The notes below the pieces were generated by a model, which worked only from the letters and a program-made list of their open reading frames with translations, was not told the DNA's origin and searched no databases. From CAZMOK01 sp964567785 (lineage in GTDB: Bacteria > Bacteroidota > Bacteroidia > Bacteroidales > JAGOPY01): a stretch of DNA of 9,690 nucleotides. The translations under genes were made by a program, and so were the position numbers. The stretch is taken from NCBI GenBank assembly GCA_964567785.1, contig CAZMOK010000087.1, positions 1-9,690 of the forward strand, in the 5' to 3' direction. Below are positions 1 to 5,756 of the stretch, in pieces (within the stretch, counting starts at the first letter, position 1; every line of letters begins with the position of its first letter).

Positions 1-671
1 ACATACCATCCAACCTTCAGCCATAAAATATGCGCAAAAAGATCTTCTTGAATTCCGGTTCGGTAATCCAGGCCGAACTGTAATTTGTTCTTACTCCTGA
101 AATAATGGCCAACAAGTAGGTTGATCCTGTTTTCAATGGAACTCCGGCTTTCCCGGAATCCGTAAATCACCTCTTCGGAGGCAACCAGGTAAAATTCTCC
201 CGGATCGATCGAGAGCCCGTTCAGGGGTATTTCGAGCGATAACCTGTACCTTACCCTGAATTCAGGAGATTCATTGGCTGCAAAGGTCTGGTCAGTCCTG
301 AACCTGTGTCCGAAAAGAATATTTCCCGGCCTCCTCACAAATGAGAACTGTTGAATGGTCCTGTGCGAAGCAGGATCATCAGGTTCTAAACCGAATTGAT
401 AACCAATGGCCAGCGAATTGAAAGGGTTAAGCTTGCGGCCGGCAAAAAGCTGTATGTCGGTGCCCCTGTGCCTGTAATCCCAGTTTTTCGCTTCGAACGG
501 AGGGTCTGAATATATCGCATGAAATGATTCGATCTTGGTATTGATCTTGTAACTGCTGCTCAGCTTGTAGCCCAGTGAAACTTCCGGAAGGGTGCCTGAG
601 GCAAATATGGTTTCCTGAGCCTTTCCAAAGTTGAAAAATAAAAGAGCGAGCAGCAAGAATAAAAATCTCAT
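1..671 (-). CDS. DUF2490-like outer-membrane beta-barrel protein, 3' end cut by window edge
   Basis: Reading the minus strand from the ATG at 671-669 gives 223 uninterrupted codons to the window edge, so the C-terminus is missing, though probably only a few residues. The first ~19 residues (MRFLFLLLALLFFNFGKAQ) form a signal peptide. The rest alternates polar and hydrophobic residues with many Arg and aromatics, for example FRVRYRLSLEIPL, ENRINLLVGHYF and LQFGLDYRTG, as in amphipathic beta-strands ending at aromatic girdles. The strand pattern and the Arg-rich 'R(V)RYRL' stretch resemble DUF2490, a family of predicted outer-membrane barrels of about 220-240 residues of unknown function in Bacteroidetes. 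The start overlaps the stop of the upstream PepSY-like gene by one base (TGATG), implying translational coupling. The family call comes from recall of the pattern; the reading frame and export signal are seen directly. Confidence 0.8.
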   Translation of the reverse strand, partial: MRFLFLLLALLFFNFGKAQETIFASGTLPEVSLGYKLSSSYKINTKIESFHAIYSDPPFEAKNWDYRHRGTDIQLFAGRKLNPFNSLAIGYQFGLEPDDPASHRTIQQFSFVRRPGNILFGHRFRTDQTFAANESPEFRVRYRLSLEIPLNGLSIDPGEFYLVASEEVIYGFRESRSSIENRINLLVGHYFRSKNKLQFGLDYRTGIQEDLFAHILWLKVGWY

Positions 672-1243
672 CAGAATTCCAAATTATTGGTGGGCATCAT
701 CTTTATCTTCCTGACCTTTATCAATGAACCGTTTGAACTGAAAAGTCCTTCCCACAGTTCATTCTCATCTTCGGTCTTTCCGTGGAATTCAATTTCGTAC
801 CTTATGGTTATGCCTTCTGTTTCATCTTCATCAATGAGATCTTCCAGGTCGTCGGGGGAGCCAGTGTATTGCTTCTGGATCTTTAAGACTTTATACTTGA
901 TGTAGTTAGACAAGAAGTAGTTGTTTATATTGTTTTTCGTCTCATCCGGGAGGCCCTCCCATTCCTGTCTGACTTCGATATCTTCAATTTTCCCTGTGGT
1001 ATCAAATTCAACACTGTAATCAAGCCCCCTGTATTTTAACTTAGCCTCATAGCTTCCTCTACCTGAAGACTCTTCGTAGTACCAGTTGACTTTCCTGGCA
1101 CCTTCGAAGGCATCTTTGAACCACTTCTTAGCTTCGGCCGGAACATCTTTTTTCTTCACCCTGAATTCTTTCTCTACCTTATCCTGGCCGATGACAACGA
1201 GGGAAAAAAGAACCAGAAAACCTGAAATGAACAGTTTCATCAT
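671..1243 (-). CDS. Secreted PepSY-like (BLIP-like fold) protein with two tandem repeats
   Basis: A 190-residue protein with a signal peptide (about 1-19, cleaved near VIGQ-D). Two PepSY-like repeats follow. The first spans about 29-92: VKKKDVPAEAKKWFKDAF, then KVNWYYEE, then YEAKLKYRGLDYSVEFDTTGKI. The second spans about 97-182: GLPDETKNNINNYF, then YEIEFHG, then GLFSSNGSLIKVRKI. Each has the helix followed by strands ending in 'F/L..D..G.I..' seen in the putative beta-lactamase-inhibitor-like PepSY-like family, periplasmic proteins common in Bacteroidetes whose role is generally unknown. An acidic insert (SPDDLEDLIDEDETEG, about 129-144) interrupts the second repeat. Two adjacent ATGs (1243 and 1240) could start it; neither has a Shine-Dalgarno, as usual in this phylum. 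It is the first gene of a two-gene unit, with its stop overlapping the DUF2490-like start, which suggests a periplasmic partner for an outer-membrane protein. Confidence 0.85.
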   Translation of the reverse strand: MMKLFISGFLVLFSLVVIGQDKVEKEFRVKKKDVPAEAKKWFKDAFEGARKVNWYYEESSGRGSYEAKLKYRGLDYSVEFDTTGKIEDIEVRQEWEGLPDETKNNINNYFLSNYIKYKVLKIQKQYTGSPDDLEDLIDEDETEGITIRYEIEFHGKTEDENELWEGLFSSNGSLIKVRKIKMMPTNNLEF

Positions 1244-1267
1244 TATTTATTAAAAGAATATTTGCCT

Positions 1268-1275
1268 CAAAAATA
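1268..1275 (-). promoter_or_regulatory. Bacteroidetes-type -7 element (TATTTTTG) for the PepSY-like/DUF2490 unit
   Basis: The minus strand reads TATTTTTG, an exact match to the TAnnTTTG -7 consensus of Bacteroidetes primary sigma factors. It would start transcription near 1261, about 18-20 nt before the ATG. The -33 TTTG is degenerate: only a TTTC lies at about the right distance. T-rich DNA gives chance matches, so this is tentative. Confidence 0.45.
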
Positions 1276-1324
1276 ATAACCGTTCACTTACACGAAATGT
1301 TTTTGGTTGGAAATATTTTAAAAC

Positions 1325-1361
1325 AGGGACGATGTCCCAATTTTTATGGGACATCGTCCCT
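1325..1361 (-). terminator. Perfect 15-bp hairpin after the LamG gene, with self-symmetric arms (terminator or REP-like element)
   Basis: The arms AGGGACGATGTCCCA (1325-1339) and TGGGACATCGTCCCT (1347-1361) are perfect inverted repeats around a 7-nt loop. On the minus strand the hairpin starts directly after tandem stop codons (TAATAA) of the LamG gene and is followed by GTTTTAAAATATTT, a weak T-run; on the plus strand it is followed by TTTATTATT. It probably terminates the LamG transcript. Each arm is also an inverted repeat (GGGAC-GAT-GTCCC), so the element has nested symmetry, more like a dispersed palindromic repeat than a plain terminator. Confidence 0.7.
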
Positions 1362-1364
1362 TTA

Positions 1365-2423
1365 TTATTGAATAAGGATAAAAGTTTTATAAATACTTGT
1401 TCTTTGACCGATAAAATTTATAAAGTACATACCATCAGGCAGTGCGGTGACATCCACAGAATTCTTCGATCCGAATATATCTTTCCTTAAAATAGTTTTA
1501 CCATTTATGTTCATGATATTTATCGAACTCATGTCATTTGGGAGTCCGTTGAGGTCATAGTAAAGCTTATTGTTCACGGGATTCGGATAGATGTTGATTT
1601 CAGTCTTCCCCTGAATTTGTTCCTGCACATTTGTGTTAACGGTATCGGAGTAAAGATTCATTATTTCGGTTGCTGAAAGAGCCCTGTCATAGATCCTTAG
1701 TTCATCGATAGCTCCATCAAAATACTGGTTAGTGCGGTCCCAATGGCCTTTTCCGAGCCACAGCTTTTCATGCACCACGGCGTCTTCAAAGAATTGCGAA
1801 TAGTTTGAATTCCCAAAATTATACCTGCGATCAGTCATTTCCTCACCGTTAAGGTACCCGGTGTTATAGTTCTCAGCAACTACGGCCACATAATGCTGCC
1901 ATTCCCCAACCGGGACAGCATATTTTGAATCATAACAAAAGGATGGTAAAGTGCAGCCATTTTTCCAGATCGTAAAATAGATTCTTTCAGAGCCATAGTG
2001 GATGGGGCTGTGGCCAATCTCAATTATGAGACCTTGGTTCGCTGCATCAAAGAAATCGCACTTCTCTTCTGAGCCATAGTAGAATATAGGAGCAATACCA
2101 TATTCAGTGGGGATGTGATCAACCTTAAACCATACTGATATCGAACCTTCTCCCAAACCGGAAAAGATCTCCGGCGGGGCTTGTCCGTCTCCGGGGATTC
2201 TTGCATAGTCATCGATACCATCAAATGAAAGGGCGTTGTTTTTGATTCCGGGAATCAATTTTGCCCCGTAGCTGGTACCATGGTTCGAGTATTGAGATGC
2301 ATCAGTGAATTTATTGTTTTCAAGATCATCAAAGTCGTAGTAGGCAACCAGGCCACTCTGGCTGAATAGCGAAGCTGTAGAAAGCAGCAAAACAAAAACA
2401 GGGAGCTTGTACAGGTAGTTCAT
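1365..2423 (-). CDS. Secreted LamG/concanavalin-like domain protein with T9SS type A sorting domain
   Basis: A 352-residue protein with three parts. Residues 1-22 are a signal peptide (YKLPVFVLLLSTASLFSQS). Residues ~24-260 are a LamG/concanavalin A-like jellyroll, marked by LVAYYDFDD, DASQYSNHGT, ALSFDGIDDY, SISVWFK, GEWQHYVAVV, YLNGEEM and FDGAIDELRIYDRALSATEI. Residues ~275-352 are a Por secretion-system C-terminal sorting domain, with the typical INIYPNPVNNKLYYD and LPDGMYFINF. Such proteins cross the outer membrane by type IX secretion and lose the C-terminal domain; LamG domains usually bind carbohydrate or protein surfaces. There is no catalytic domain, so it may be an adhesin or binding protein; the ligand cannot be read from sequence. 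Three cysteines (C122, C157, C163) could form a disulfide. It stands alone, bounded by a hairpin downstream and divergent from the metallo-hydrolase gene. An AACGTTTG about 40 nt upstream is a near match to the -7 element. Confidence 0.9.
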   Translation of the reverse strand: MNYLYKLPVFVLLLSTASLFSQSGLVAYYDFDDLENNKFTDASQYSNHGTSYGAKLIPGIKNNALSFDGIDDYARIPGDGQAPPEIFSGLGEGSISVWFKVDHIPTEYGIAPIFYYGSEEKCDFFDAANQGLIIEIGHSPIHYGSERIYFTIWKNGCTLPSFCYDSKYAVPVGEWQHYVAVVAENYNTGYLNGEEMTDRRYNFGNSNYSQFFEDAVVHEKLWLGKGHWDRTNQYFDGAIDELRIYDRALSATEIMNLYSDTVNTNVQEQIQGKTEINIYPNPVNNKLYYDLNGLPNDMSSINIMNINGKTILRKDIFGSKNSVDVTALPDGMYFINFIGQRTSIYKTFILIQ

Positions 2424-2624
2424 GATATTAGTTCTTTCGTAAGCATGAGAGTCTTGTTAAAATACAAACGTTTTTGAAGTTTGGAAATTACATTCATTAG
2501 ACTTAGGACTATATTTAAGTGAGTGAATTGCATGTCTGTATGTCAATGTTATCTGTAAGTTATTTTTTAGACATGGATTAAATAGGTATTAGAACAGGTA
2601 ATAGACATCGGAACCTTTTTGATT

Positions 2625-2632
2625 TAAATTTG
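2625..2632 (+). promoter_or_regulatory. Bacteroidetes-type -7 element (TAAATTTG) for the metallo-hydrolase gene
   Basis: TAAATTTG matches TAnnTTTG exactly and ends 30 nt before the ATG at 2662, giving a predicted leader of about 20-25 nt that is A-rich (ACCAAAAAAAATATTAGAT). No clear -33 TTTG lies about 20 nt upstream. The rest of the divergent region 2424-2661 is AT-rich and I see no ORF, repeat or RNA in it. Confidence 0.45.
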
Positions 2633-2661
2633 ATATCATATAACCAAAAAAAATATTAGAT

Positions 2662-3384
2662 ATGAACAACATCACAGAAATTTCCACTGACATTTTTAAG
2701 ATCACTACCTATATTCCTGAGGTCCAGCTTCAGTTCAGCCAGTTCCTTGTCAAGGATGAAGAGCCGCTTCTTTACCACACGGGAATGAGAGGGCTTTTTC
2801 CTCTCATAAAAGAAGCAGTATCCGGGGTACTTGATCCGGCAACTATCCGTTGGATTGGGTTCAGTCATTTTGAAGCAGATGAATGTGGGGCCTTGCGGGA
2901 ATGGCAGCAGATTGCTCCTGATGCCTCTGCATTCTGCAGCTTTGTTGCAAAAAACGTTAGCGTTGATGATGTGGTTGCTGAGCGGCCTGCACAACCCTTG
3001 CAGGATGGTGAGGGATTTTCGACCGGTAAATTCAGTTTTAAATTCCTGAACACACCGAATGTCCCGCACGCCTGGGATGCAAGTTTATTATATGAGGAGA
3101 ATACCGGGACGCTATTCTGTTCAGACCTGTTTCATCAGAACGGGGATGTAGAACCAATAACCAGTTCTGACGTGGTAGGCCGTTTCAAGGAAGCAATCAC
3201 AGTTTATGAACAGAGCCCGATGGCAGGATATCTTCCTTATACGCCAAAGACGGAGCAAATTCTTAAACGCCTTGCCGACCTGAAGCCTAACACACTGGCA
3301 CCCATGCATGGATCTGCCTTTACCGGTGACGGCGAGGCTGCAATAAATGATCTTGCCCGGGCAATGAAAGATGTGCTGGGTTGA
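2662..3384 (+). CDS. Stand-alone MBL-fold protein related to the diiron domain of flavodiiron proteins (ODP-like)
   Basis: A 240-residue cytosolic protein without a signal peptide. It carries the metallo-beta-lactamase metal motifs in flavodiiron form. H69-x-E71-x-D73 lies in SHFEADECGAL, H136 in PHAWD, D155 in LFCSDLF, and H216 in APMHGSAF. Flavodiiron proteins use H-x-E-x-D-H, H, D, H to bind two irons and reduce O2 or NO. Here the final His of the first motif is Glu (E74). The flavodoxin domain of full-length flavodiiron enzymes (about 400 residues) is absent, so it resembles single-domain oxygen-binding diiron proteins, which need a separate electron donor or act as sensors. The N-terminus (ITEISTDIFKITTYIPEVQLQFSQFLV) is the usual first beta-strands. 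It may bind or detoxify O2/NO; a hydrolase role is less likely. No redox partner gene lies nearby. It is convergent with the membrane-NTPase gene, 14 nt away. Confidence 0.8.
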   Translation: MNNITEISTDIFKITTYIPEVQLQFSQFLVKDEEPLLYHTGMRGLFPLIKEAVSGVLDPATIRWIGFSHFEADECGALREWQQIAPDASAFCSFVAKNVSVDDVVAERPAQPLQDGEGFSTGKFSFKFLNTPNVPHAWDASLLYEENTGTLFCSDLFHQNGDVEPITSSDVVGRFKEAITVYEQSPMAGYLPYTPKTEQILKRLADLKPNTLAPMHGSAFTGDGEAAINDLARAMKDVLG

Positions 3385-3398
3385 GTGATAAGGAATGA

Positions 3399-5120
3399 TT
3401 AGGTGTTGATGTTGATATTGAGTTTGGAGATTATGGTGTTTGAGAGATCCTGAGGATTTGCGTGGGAAACTTTAAAAACTTCGGGATCTCTGAGGCCGAA
3501 GTTTCGGATTACTTCTTCTGTGAACTCTTTTCTGACTGATACCACCAGGCAGATATTAGATAAGGACAAAAGGTAATCAACACTTTTTCTCCAGCCCTGT
3601 CCTTCAAGCTCGAGCCTGCCAACTTCGTCGATGATAACCACCTTTTTACCGCTGATGTTCCCGGGTGACAGCAATTGATGGCCCTTGACAAGAGCTTCTT
3701 TATTCATCCGGAATTTACCTATGTCTGCTATTTCATTCTCTTTTGCTTTTTTCAGGAATTCCCATGATTCTCCTGTAGATACATCAACGATATTGTAACC
3801 GGTTGTCACGTCATCTTTCATAACCCGTGGAGAATAGAATCCGCCTGTAGGTATACCTATGTCTTTCAGCCTGTTAGATAGATCTATAAGTAAAGAGGTC
3901 TTGCCTTCTGCAATCTTTCCGGTAATTAATAATATAACAGGTTCATGCCGCGAGCTCAGTTCACTAAAACGGTATTCTGCATAACCAATAAGTGTTTTTA
4001 CAGCTGAAGCCGGTTTTTTGAGAAACGTTCGGGCATCGGGAAGGTTGCCTATGATGAAAGGCAGAGATTCAAAAGCTATTTCCAAAGAAGCCGGAAGCTG
4101 CCTGAAAGATGAATTTGATAGATAGTTCCTTATTCCTGGGTTATACAGCTCTGTGCCGAGAACTGTGAATCCCACTATCAAAACCGCTGCTCTGAAATTC
4201 ATCTGTATTCCAATCATAAACCCATCCTGCCAGGTATTCTCATTACCGTTTACTGTTGTTATAAGGATTGATGACAGTAGCGTGATAAAAACAAAAAAGA
4301 TCCAGAACTTAGGCTTTGAGATCTGGCGAAGGGCTCTTTTGTAGCGAAGTGCCCATATCGTGACGAGGGCAGGGGAGAGGGGCATCCAGATGTAGTATGG
4401 GGTCGTGGTGATAAGTATCAGCGTACCGACCAAAGCTGTAATGTTAAACGCTAACCACTTAAGGGAATAAGGAAAGTCCCTTTCCCTGTTTATTTGCCAG
4501 GCGCTGGCTTTTTTCTGTATAAGTGGCACATCCCCTGCGGATTGAGTTATTAACCTTCTGCCAATTCTCATACCGATGAAAACTGTGAGCCATCCGAAAA
4601 GTACATAAACGACCAGCAGAATTAATACCGGAAGCCAGAAAAAATCAACCTGGGTGTTTAATTGCCTTTCAGCATAATCAAGCAATCCGGCATATATCTC
4701 AACTATATCGAATCCATAATAAAGGATGTAATTGAAGATCTTTTGGGCGAGGATCCAGCTCATGGCGAGGGAGGTGCCAAGAAGGTACCCGGCAGCATTT
4801 CTTCCGAGTATTCTCACCGAAGTTTCCAGTAGTAATGCTTCCGCAAAGATGGCCACCATGGGGCCAAAGATCACAGCGCTGGGCGACATGGTCTTCATAA
4901 GGGCACAGATCAGCCCGCTTCTCCAGAAAAGCCCTTTGTCCTTCCATTTATAAGAAACCGAAATCATGAGGATAAAGCCTATGGCTGTCAGGATGTTCCC
5001 TTTGAAGGGCACATGCAGGTTATGGAGGAAACTGCCAAGGATGATCTCCGAAGCAGCCCAAATGGCACCAAGAATTGAAGCTTTCAGCCAGACCTCGCTG
5101 AGTAAGTTTTCATTGCTCAT
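3399..5120 (-). CDS. Polytopic membrane protein (ECF S/T-like) fused to a C-terminal THEP1-like NTPase
   Basis: A 573-residue protein. Residues ~12-190 hold about five or six membrane helices, with AIWAASEIILGSFLHNLHVP and GFILMISVS resembling ECF transporter S components. Residues ~218-365 hold about four or five more; MNFRAAVLIVGFTV, then LYNPGIRNYL and the helix ASLEIAFESLPFI recall the EcfT/CbiQ transmembrane component, with PDAR near its end. Residues ~393-570 form a P-loop NTPase of the THEP1 (DUF265) type: Walker A GKIAEGKTS (401-409), GIPTGGFYSPRV (422-432), Walker B VVIIDEVGRLELEG (494-507), and a late SVRKEF. THEP1 proteins are normally soluble, about 170-190 residues, and hydrolyse NTPs in vitro. 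No ABC signature (LSGGQ) is present. A membrane-coupled NTPase or transporter is inferred; the substrate is unknown. The first ATG is the only sensible start. I do not recognise the full architecture. Confidence 0.8.
   Translation of the reverse strand: MSNENLLSEVWLKASILGAIWAASEIILGSFLHNLHVPFKGNILTAIGFILMISVSYKWKDKGLFWRSGLICALMKTMSPSAVIFGPMVAIFAEALLLETSVRILGRNAAGYLLGTSLAMSWILAQKIFNYILYYGFDIVEIYAGLLDYAERQLNTQVDFFWLPVLILLVVYVLFGWLTVFIGMRIGRRLITQSAGDVPLIQKKASAWQINRERDFPYSLKWLAFNITALVGTLILITTTPYYIWMPLSPALVTIWALRYKRALRQISKPKFWIFFVFITLLSSILITTVNGNENTWQDGFMIGIQMNFRAAVLIVGFTVLGTELYNPGIRNYLSNSSFRQLPASLEIAFESLPFIIGNLPDARTFLKKPASAVKTLIGYAEYRFSELSSRHEPVILLITGKIAEGKTSLLIDLSNRLKDIGIPTGGFYSPRVMKDDVTTGYNIVDVSTGESWEFLKKAKENEIADIGKFRMNKEALVKGHQLLSPGNISGKKVVIIDEVGRLELEGQGWRKSVDYLLSLSNICLVVSVRKEFTEEVIRNFGLRDPEVFKVSHANPQDLSNTIISKLNININT
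4461..4477. repeat. 17-nt direct repeat, copy 1 (inside the membrane-NTPase gene)
   Basis: AAGGGAATAAGGAAAGT occurs here, within codons for FPYSLKW (~residues 216-222), and again at 5164-5180 in the intergenic region upstream of the same gene. It is exact on the same strand, 703 nt apart start to start. Purine-rich composition raises the odds of coincidence. Confidence 0.5.
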
Positions 5121-5130
5121 GGATGACGAG

Positions 5131-5138
5131 CAAAATTA
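5131..5138 (-). promoter_or_regulatory. Bacteroidetes-type -7 element (TAATTTTG) before the membrane-NTPase gene
   Basis: The minus strand reads TAATTTTG, an exact TAnnTTTG match. It lies only 10 nt before the ATG at 5120, so transcription from it would give a leader of about 5 nt or a nearly leaderless mRNA. No proper -33 TTTG is visible; a TTG lies 24 nt upstream. It may be a chance match with the real promoter further upstream. Confidence 0.3.
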
Positions 5139-5163
5139 GCAATATAACTATTATCTTATGATC

Positions 5164-5188
5164 AAGGGAATAAGGAAAGTTTCCTTAT
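5164..5188. promoter_or_regulatory. 19-nt perfect palindrome overlapping 17-nt direct repeat copy 2 (operator candidate)
   Basis: Positions 5170-5188 read ATAAGGAAA-G-TTTCCTTAT: 9-bp perfect arms around a single central G, the geometry of a dimeric repressor site. Its left half lies in the second copy of the 17-nt repeat (5164-5180). It sits between two divergent genes, about 50 nt upstream of the membrane-NTPase start and 140 nt upstream of the DUF454 start. The loop is too short for an RNA hairpin, so a DNA-binding site is the better reading. Confidence 0.45.
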
Positions 5189-5321
5189 GAATTTCATGGC
5201 AAAGAAATTTTTGTTGAAAAATCTGAGAAAATTTATTCGAGTTATTCCTGAAGATACCTGTACAGACAAAGACTTATATTTGGAGGCTGAAAAGTGCGGC
5301 ATGATTATGCCAAACGAGTGA
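5187..5321 (+). CDS. Possible 44-codon small ORF upstream of the DUF454 gene
   Basis: ATG at 5187 (or in-frame ATG at 5196) to TGA at 5319-5321 encodes a 44-residue peptide beginning MNFMAKKFLLKNLRKFIR and ending EAEKCGMIMPNE: a basic N-terminal half, then an acidic half with two cysteines. I recognise no family. It ends 7 nt before the DUF454 start, which would suit an operon. Against it, the start lies inside the 19-nt palindrome, and a TAnnTTTG promoter match that could serve the DUF454 gene lies within it. It may simply be leader DNA open by chance. Confidence 0.25.
   Translation: MNFMAKKFLLKNLRKFIRVIPEDTCTDKDLYLEAEKCGMIMPNE
5275..5282 (+). promoter_or_regulatory. Bacteroidetes-type -7 element (TATATTTG) for the DUF454 gene
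   Basis: TATATTTG matches TAnnTTTG exactly and ends 46 nt before the ATG at 5329. The predicted leader of about 40 nt contains a small hairpin, GGCAT-GATT-ATGCC (5298-5311). No good -33 TTTG is seen (TTCCTG at 5245-5250 is slightly too far). Confidence 0.4.
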
Positions 5322-5328
5322 TAAGAAA

Positions 5329-5739
5329 ATGAGTTTAATAAAGATCCTGTATATTATCCTGGGAACAATTTCTCTGGCGATCGGTGTAATAGGTATCATC
5401 ATACCGGGTTTGCCTACAACTCCTTTTGTGCTCCTAACTGCCGGCCTCTATATGAGAAGTTCAGAAAAGCTTTACCGGAAACTGATAACGAATAAATACA
5501 TCGGACCATATATCGATGACTTCTATTATAAAAAGGGAATGATGAAGAAGACAAAGTTCCAGGCCATCGGCACAATGTGGGTAATGATCGGTATATCTGT
5601 TATTTTCTTTGTCTCTTCATTTACCGTAATTCTCGTAATTATTGCATTGGGGGTTATTGGTACCGTGGTAATGGGCTTTATTGTTAAAACAGTGGATAAC
5701 TCCGACAAAAAAGGCAACAAATCGTCATCAGAGGAATGA
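5329..5739 (+). CDS. YbaN/DUF454 family inner-membrane protein
   Basis: A 136-residue membrane protein with the family hallmark GVIGIIIPGLPTTPFVLLTAGLY split over residues 19-41, followed by RSSEKLYRKLI (43-53) and a 'KKTKFQAIGTMW' stretch before the last helices. Three or four hydrophobic segments are visible: ~5-26, ~28-42, ~80-95 and ~97-119. A charged, disordered tail ends it (DNSDKKGNKSSSEE). Length and motif order fit DUF454 (E. coli YbaN), an inner-membrane family with no established biochemical role. ATG at 5329 is preceded by the A-rich ATAAGAAA typical of the phylum. It is transcribed divergently from the membrane-NTPase gene and convergently with purE, whose stop lies only 17 nt away; the 10-bp palindrome ATCAATTGAT (5739-5748) in the gap is too small to be a convincing terminator. 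Confidence 0.9.
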   Translation: MSLIKILYIILGTISLAIGVIGIIIPGLPTTPFVLLTAGLYMRSSEKLYRKLITNKYIGPYIDDFYYKKGMMKKTKFQAIGTMWVMIGISVIFFVSSFTVILVIIALGVIGTVVMGFIVKTVDNSDKKGNKSSSEE

Positions 5740-5756
5740 TCAATTGATGTGAAAAA

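Noticed and set aside
2656..3069. 137-codon minus-strand ORF
   Set aside because: It lies opposite the metallo-hydrolase gene, which has all its metal motifs; the minus-strand protein has no recognisable domain. It is an antisense shadow.
4699..4947. 82-codon minus-strand and 73-codon plus-strand ORFs
   Set aside because: Both sit within the membrane-NTPase gene in other frames; the main frame encodes continuous membrane helices here.
5739..5748. Palindrome ATCAATTGAT as a bidirectional terminator between the DUF454 gene and purE
   Set aside because: Five-bp AT-rich arms with no loop and no flanking T-run are too weak; such 10-mers occur often by chance.
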